This document shows positions 60,372 to 64,000 of a stretch of DNA of 64,000 bases, piece by piece. The notes under the pieces are model-generated. The model made no database searches and was not told the DNA's origin. It saw nothing but the letters and a program-made list of their open reading frames with translations. The translations under genes were made by a program, and so were the position numbers. Numbering within the stretch: the first letter of the stretch is position 1; each line of letters begins with the position of its first letter. Origin of the DNA: Paenibacillus silvestris (GTDB lineage: Bacteria > Bacillota > Bacilli > Paenibacillales > NBRC-103111). The stretch covers positions 619,353 through 683,352 of the forward strand of contig NZ_WTUZ01000020.1 of assembly GCF_009882985.1 (NCBI RefSeq), given 5' to 3'.

Positions 60372-61283
60372 TTATTTTTCTTTTACTGGAATGTAGATGT
60401 CGATCTGAATCTGATCATGCTTGTCAGCATGGCAGCGCTCATCATACCACTCAAACTCCACACCGCCAGCATGCTCCAACCCGGAATGAGGGAACCATTC
60501 CTCAAAGATAGACTTCCATGTGCTCTGAATCGATGTCACGAATTGATCGGGGGTAACTTTTGGCGTCGAAAATACAGCATATCTAGCCTCAGGAAACTCA
60601 CGGCACACCAAGTCAGCAGGCACACCCTCGAAGCTTGTAGCTTCCATCCCGATCAAATAGGTTAATTCCCCAGTCTCCATATTAAAATCCGTACAAAGGC
60701 CAAGCTCAACCGGCGAATCCGTGTGTACGCGATTACCTATGCGGCTTCCCTTATTCTCTTGCAGATACGTGTTCCAAAAAACAGGAATGTCTCGGTGATT
60801 CTGACCCTCCTTGCAGGTCGTCTTCAGTTCGTACCCAATTAGTTTAAAAGCCGGTTTCGTTCTCAATTGATAGTCCATGCATATGCCTCCTAAATAGGGA
60901 TTGGGATTAATTTTCCTTTGCAGCACATTCGCTTTGGCATATAACGGTGTCACTATACCTTGTTTCCGATACGCGAGCGGGGTTCGCTCAAACACCTTTT
61001 TAAATGCCCGAGTGAAGTTCTCATGGGACTTAAACCCATGGTCGAGGGCGATATCGATCAGCTTTTGATCCGTATGCGCGATTCGGTAGGCGGCTCTTGC
61101 CAGTCTTCTTTTCCGAACATACTCCATCACCGCTTCTCCCACCATACTCTGAAAAACCCTATGAAAATGAAATTCAGAGAAACAGGCAACACGAGCAAGC
61201 CCCTCCACGGACATAGGCTCCGCCAGGTGGTCTTCAATATAGTCCAATGTCGCCTGAATTTGCGTATCGTAATCAGTGCTCAT
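60372..61283 (-). CDS. AraC-family regulator with GyrI-like effector domain
   Basis: A 303-residue protein. AraC domain at residues 1-105 (VEGLARVACFSEFHFHRVFQ, LIDIALDHGFKSHENFTRAF). The remaining part is a GyrI/BmrR-type effector-binding domain (FKLIGYELKTTC and ARYAVFSTPKVTPDQFV). Binds a small, possibly toxic, hydrophobic compound and activates resistance genes. Target not evident. Confidence 0.9.
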   Translation of the reverse strand: MSTDYDTQIQATLDYIEDHLAEPMSVEGLARVACFSEFHFHRVFQSMVGEAVMEYVRKRRLARAAYRIAHTDQKLIDIALDHGFKSHENFTRAFKKVFERTPLAYRKQGIVTPLYAKANVLQRKINPNPYLGGICMDYQLRTKPAFKLIGYELKTTCKEGQNHRDIPVFWNTYLQENKGSRIGNRVHTDSPVELGLCTDFNMETGELTYLIGMEATSFEGVPADLVCREFPEARYAVFSTPKVTPDQFVTSIQSTWKSIFEEWFPHSGLEHAGGVEFEWYDERCHADKHDQIQIDIYIPVKEK

Positions 61284-61435
61284 CGTTCATTGCCCCCTCC
61301 AGCTGCTATCCACAGTGTACGTGATTAAACGCCTTGCTTCTTGATCTTTCTTGCTAAAAGGGGGCCGAGGACGAATCCGGCATTTCAAAGCTGCGATCCT
61401 ATGCTGAGATCCTATAAGAAGCTGCTGTACAGCAA

Positions 61436-62146
61436 CTATTTCCAACTGCCTCTTGAGGGGACGGAATAAGTCGTGTACTGGTTTTCCCCTTTGATTTCCA
61501 AACAATTGAGTTGAAAGCCGTAGGGGCAGCCGCCATCAATCCCGATTTTGTCGCGGTCAAACCATACATCCGCTTTGCCATGAATATCTTTGGCTGGCGT
61601 GTGGCCGAAAATGACTGTCTTCTTCACAACGGTAGGCTGTTGAACAAAAGGAGCACGAATCCACATGAAGTCCCGCTCCGGCTGCGTTTTCCAGTCAACG
61701 AATGCGGGATTCAGCCCGGCATGCACATAAATATGTCCCTCATCCTCGTAATAAAGTGGAAGGTTGTTTAGAAAGGTTATGTGATCAAGGCATTTGCCTA
61801 GTATCCGCTCTTTGGATTGCTTGATATCCAGATTGCTCTGACCGCAGAAGCTTTGGAACGTTTGGATCCCGCCATGTTCGAAAAACTTCATCTCCGTCAA
61901 AGGATCCACTTCGCTTAGTACTTCTACGAACCGCTGATCATGATTGCCTTTGAGCGCAATGGCTCCCGCTTCACGCACTAACTGCATGACATACTCTACT
62001 GTTCCCCGACTGTCTGGACCGCGGTCCACGTAGTCTCCCAGCAGGACAAGTTGGTCTTCCTCAGCATTGAAATTGACCTTAACTAGTAATTGTTTGAATT
62101 CCTCAACGCAACCATGTATATCACTTACGACTAACGTTCTTTTCAT
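61436..62146 (-). CDS. PrpA/ApaH-like Ser/Thr-type metallophosphatase
   Basis: A 236-residue calcineurin-like enzyme: VVSDIHGCVEEF (GDxHG-like), LLGDYVDRGPDS, LKGNHDQRF and IYVHAGLNP; IFGHTPAKDIHG is the last metal motif. A bacterial PPP phosphatase that removes phosphate from proteins or nucleotides such as Ap4A. AGGGGG precedes the ATG; monocistronic. Confidence 0.9.
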   Translation of the reverse strand: MKRTLVVSDIHGCVEEFKQLLVKVNFNAEEDQLVLLGDYVDRGPDSRGTVEYVMQLVREAGAIALKGNHDQRFVEVLSEVDPLTEMKFFEHGGIQTFQSFCGQSNLDIKQSKERILGKCLDHITFLNNLPLYYEDEGHIYVHAGLNPAFVDWKTQPERDFMWIRAPFVQQPTVVKKTVIFGHTPAKDIHGKADVWFDRDKIGIDGGCPYGFQLNCLEIKGENQYTTYSVPSRGSWK

Positions 62147-62281
62147 CTACTGTACCCCCTGATGTCATGCTTCATTCCCCTATGAGTCTTTCTATTATTC
62201 TATTTTATCATAATGATTACCTGTCTGAGGCGGTGAAGATATCAAAAAGAGGACCTGGATAAGCGTCCGACCTGTACGTTT

Positions 62282-62468
62282 CATTGGATGGATTCCAATG
62301 GGAACACCCATTTGAGACGTGTTTCTCGCGTTTTGTTGGATGAAATCCAACAGTACCCGGTGAAATCCGGTTATTTGGCATCGAATTCGCCTGTCTCATT
62401 GGAATTCATCCAATGGAATGGATAATACCGCCCTCCACATGGTCTTTCTATTGGATTTCATCCAATAG
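62282..62468. repeat. Intergenic quartet of TTGGATGAAATCCAA palindromes
   Basis: Units at 62282-62301 (CATTGGATGGATTCCAATGG), 62333-62353, 62397-62416 (CATTGGAATTCATCCAATGG) and 62448-62468. The first two have GGATG(G/A)A on the plus strand, the last two on the minus strand. Offsets 51, 64 and 51 bp. Lies in 62147-62690, where no gene is seen. Confidence 0.85.
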
Positions 62469-62475
62469 AAAGAAA

Positions 62476-62498
62476 AAAGACGCCCTCACGGGCGCCTT
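62476..62498. terminator. Hairpin with T run on the minus strand
   Basis: GGCGCCCGTGAGGGCG-type stem with six T on the minus strand; backup terminator for the GH105 gene. Confidence 0.6.
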
Positions 62499-62629
62499 AT
62501 CCATTCATAAATTGCAGCTTCTGCAGCAAGCGCGGCAGGAAGCATCATGAAACTAAACGCCTTTTGTTCAAGTCACAATTCTCCTTTTATCTAATGATTA
62601 AAATATATGCGTTTAAATAATGGAGAAAG

Positions 62630-62675
62630 AAAAAACAGACGAGTAACAGATGCTGCTCTGTTCTTACGCCTGTTT
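62630..62675 (-). terminator. Terminator of the GH105 gene
   Basis: AAACAG and AACAGA pair with TCTGTT and CTGTTT, followed by T on the minus strand, 16 bases after the stop. Confidence 0.75.
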
Positions 62676-62690
62676 CATCAACTGCACAAA

Positions 62691-63794
62691 TTATACGGTC
62701 TGCTTAACGAGAGACTCTACCTCAACACAAGCCATGACAAAAGCCCCTACGCCATGCAGATCGTTCTCACTCGTTGGACGTGTTACGTAGTTTTCGTAAT
62801 CTCCGGCTGACGTACCGATGCAGATTAGAGGCAGAATTACTCGCTCCTGGTCATCGAATTTCAGCGTGCGGATCAAGCCCTCATAGCCCTTCACTGCTGC
62901 TGCCGCACACTCCGCGCCAACAACGCCGTGCTTAACTGCCTTGGCAATTGTGTAGACGAACAGACTTGTACAGGAGGATTCCAACCAGTTGTCCGGCTGA
63001 TCGCCCTTGTCCACGACTTGATACCACAGTCCCGTCTCTGCATCCTGGTAACGAATCAAGGCATGAACGAACTCACGCAGGGAGTCGACCAGAACCTCAC
63101 GCCTCGGCTCATCGGCAGGAAGCTCATCCAGAAACTGAGCAACGGCCAGACCGTACCAGCCAAGCGAACGGCCCCAAAATTCCGGTGAACAGCCGGTTTC
63201 GGCGTTTGCCCAAGGCATCTTGCGGCTTTCGTCCCAAGCATGGTAGAGCAGTCCTGTTGCGTCGTCTTTCATGTATTTGCGCATCAGTCCTTCTTGATGC
63301 AGCACCGTATCGCGCAAGGTGAGCTCGCCGTAAGCATTCGCATATTTCAGCGAGAAAACACCCGCCATATACAAACCGTCGAGCCACATATTATAGGCAT
63401 ATTTGTCTTTGTGCCAGTACCCGCCCTCTGACGTTAGGTTGATCGTGTTTAGCAGGTTTCTCAGCTTGTCAGCAGCGAGCCGGTATTTACTGCGTCCAGT
63501 CTTCTCCTCCAAACGGAACAACAAAAGCCCAGCTTGCACCGCATCCAGCTCATCGCGAGCGAAGTACAGATTGCCATTATCGTCAATCAAGCCGTCGACA
63601 TAAGCCTGAATGTAGGCATCATAGCGAGCGTCCTTTTCAGCTTCCCAAAGCATTTCCATCCCGCATAAAAACACACCCTGATGATAGTGCCAACGTCCTG
63701 CAGGCGGCAGCTCCATCGGTGTATACTGGCTCATAATGGAATCGCACGCAGCTCGCGCCCATTCCATCGGTGATTTTGCATAACGATCAGTCAT
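62691..63794 (-). CDS. GH105 unsaturated rhamnogalacturonyl hydrolase (YteR type)
   Basis: A 367-residue alpha/alpha-barrel enzyme. Catalytic Asp139 lies in NMWLDGLYMAG; ARDELDAVQAG and CSPEFWGRSLGWYGLAVAQF are the other family segments. It removes the unsaturated uronic acid left on rhamnogalacturonan fragments by lyases. No signal peptide, so it acts in the cytosol on imported oligosaccharides, consistent with the ABC permease gene just upstream. GAGAGGG before the ATG. Confidence 0.92.
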   Translation of the reverse strand: MTDRYAKSPMEWARAACDSIMSQYTPMELPPAGRWHYHQGVFLCGMEMLWEAEKDARYDAYIQAYVDGLIDDNGNLYFARDELDAVQAGLLLFRLEEKTGRSKYRLAADKLRNLLNTINLTSEGGYWHKDKYAYNMWLDGLYMAGVFSLKYANAYGELTLRDTVLHQEGLMRKYMKDDATGLLYHAWDESRKMPWANAETGCSPEFWGRSLGWYGLAVAQFLDELPADEPRREVLVDSLREFVHALIRYQDAETGLWYQVVDKGDQPDNWLESSCTSLFVYTIAKAVKHGVVGAECAAAAVKGYEGLIRTLKFDDQERVILPLICIGTSAGDYENYVTRPTSENDLHGVGAFVMACVEVESLVKQTV

Positions 63795-63839
63795 AGTTAG
63801 TGTCCCTCTCTCTTCCCATATGGATTTGGTATCCTTCGG

Positions 63840-64000
63840 TTACCCTTTAATGGAACCGATCATCGCGCCTTTGGCAAAGTGTTTTTGCAAAAATGGATAA
63901 ACAACCAGAATCGGTAAAGTCGCTACGACGATAACCGCCATCTTGATCGACTGAGCCGGAGGCGGCGTCACGCTGTCGAGATCCACGCTGTGATCCATTC
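63840..64000 (-). CDS. Carbohydrate ABC permease (LplC/YtcP type), C-terminal fragment
   Basis: Open frame ending at 63840 on the minus strand; the visible 53 codons include SVTPPPAQSIKMAVIVVATL and end FLQKHFAKGAMIGSIKG, the standard C-terminus of LplC-type permeases for rhamnogalacturonan or other oligosaccharides. The rest lies outside the window. It probably precedes the GH105 gene in one operon. Confidence 0.88.
   Translation of the reverse strand, partial: MDHSVDLDSVTPPPAQSIKMAVIVVATLPILVVYPFLQKHFAKGAMIGSIKG

Noticed and set aside
62282-62468. Palindrome quartet considered as CRISPR array because units of about 21 bp alternate with 30-bp spacers
   Set aside because: Units change orientation halfway, only four units, no cas genes.

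Overview
The window reads as chromosomal DNA of a spore-forming, low-to-mid GC Bacillota, most likely Paenibacillus or a close relative. The basis is gene content (YesM/YesN two-component pairs beside sugar ABC transporters, a YjfB-type motility protein, a MocR regulator, a UgtP-like glycolipid synthase, a YxiN/DbpA-type helicase, two guanidine-I riboswitches), strong GGAGG-type ribosome binding sites, and intergenic repeats of a kind I associate with this genus. The genus is an inference. I saw no rRNA, tRNA, insertion sequence or CRISPR array.

The most interesting block is 4.4-12.0 kb: nine co-directional, clearly AT-rich genes laid out like the enterocin AS-48 circular-bacteriocin operon. 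It has a 103-aa prepeptide that aligns without gaps to the core of the AS-48 precursor, a SpoIIM/DUF95 protein with the PHGIFEIPA signature, a Yip1-like membrane protein, a 578-aa membrane protein, an ABC ATPase, a 75-aa two-helix cationic protein (immunity candidate), and a membrane-fusion protein with MacB-like ATPase and permease. The predicted mature peptide has no lysine and is almost uncharged, unlike AS-48. The cluster has its own promoter with nested palindromes and a perfect 18-bp hairpin directly after the structural gene.

Region by region: 0-4.3 kb holds an FMN-riboswitch-controlled DMT transporter (riboflavin uptake candidate), a small YjfB protein, a CBO0543-like membrane protein and a divergent EamA/MocR pair. 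12-14 kb: ThuA-like protein and divergent AraC regulator. 14-17.7 kb: an alkylation-repair island (SPL-type radical SAM protein, Ogt/AdaB, AdaA, divergent AlkA) plus DedA. 17.8-24.7 kb: a secreted helical-repeat protein, a Bcr/CflA exporter, a nuclease-like protein and a 1190-aa secreted multidomain protein. 25.4-32.2 kb: a sugar ABC importer with YesM/YesN. 32.4-41 kb: DEAD-box helicase, Sfp-type transferase, serine hydrolase, P-loop kinase, LacI and ArsR regulators, glycolipid synthase and PAP2 phosphatase. 41.3-44.7 kb: MazEF and a YhgE/Pip protein, followed by a cluster of DnaA-box-like sequences. 45.3-46.1 kb: an ArsR/SRPBCC pair. 46.4-55.2 kb: a guanidine catabolism locus in which two divergent guanidine-I riboswitches control carboxyguanidine deiminase subunits, guanidine/urea carboxylase and allophanate hydrolase on one side and an APC permease on the other. 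55.2-64 kb: oxidoreductases, a DUF3052/SRPBCC/ArsR operon with twin operators, a DODA-type dioxygenase, an AraC/GyrI regulator, a Ser/Thr-type phosphatase, and the end of a rhamnogalacturonan-type locus (GH105 and an ABC permease).

Across the window several intergenic regions carry quartets of short units in + + - - orientation with a pitch of 50-51 bp inside each pair, although unit sequences differ between loci. This shared geometry is the second main observation. All calls come from reading the sequence and the translated products; no database search was run.
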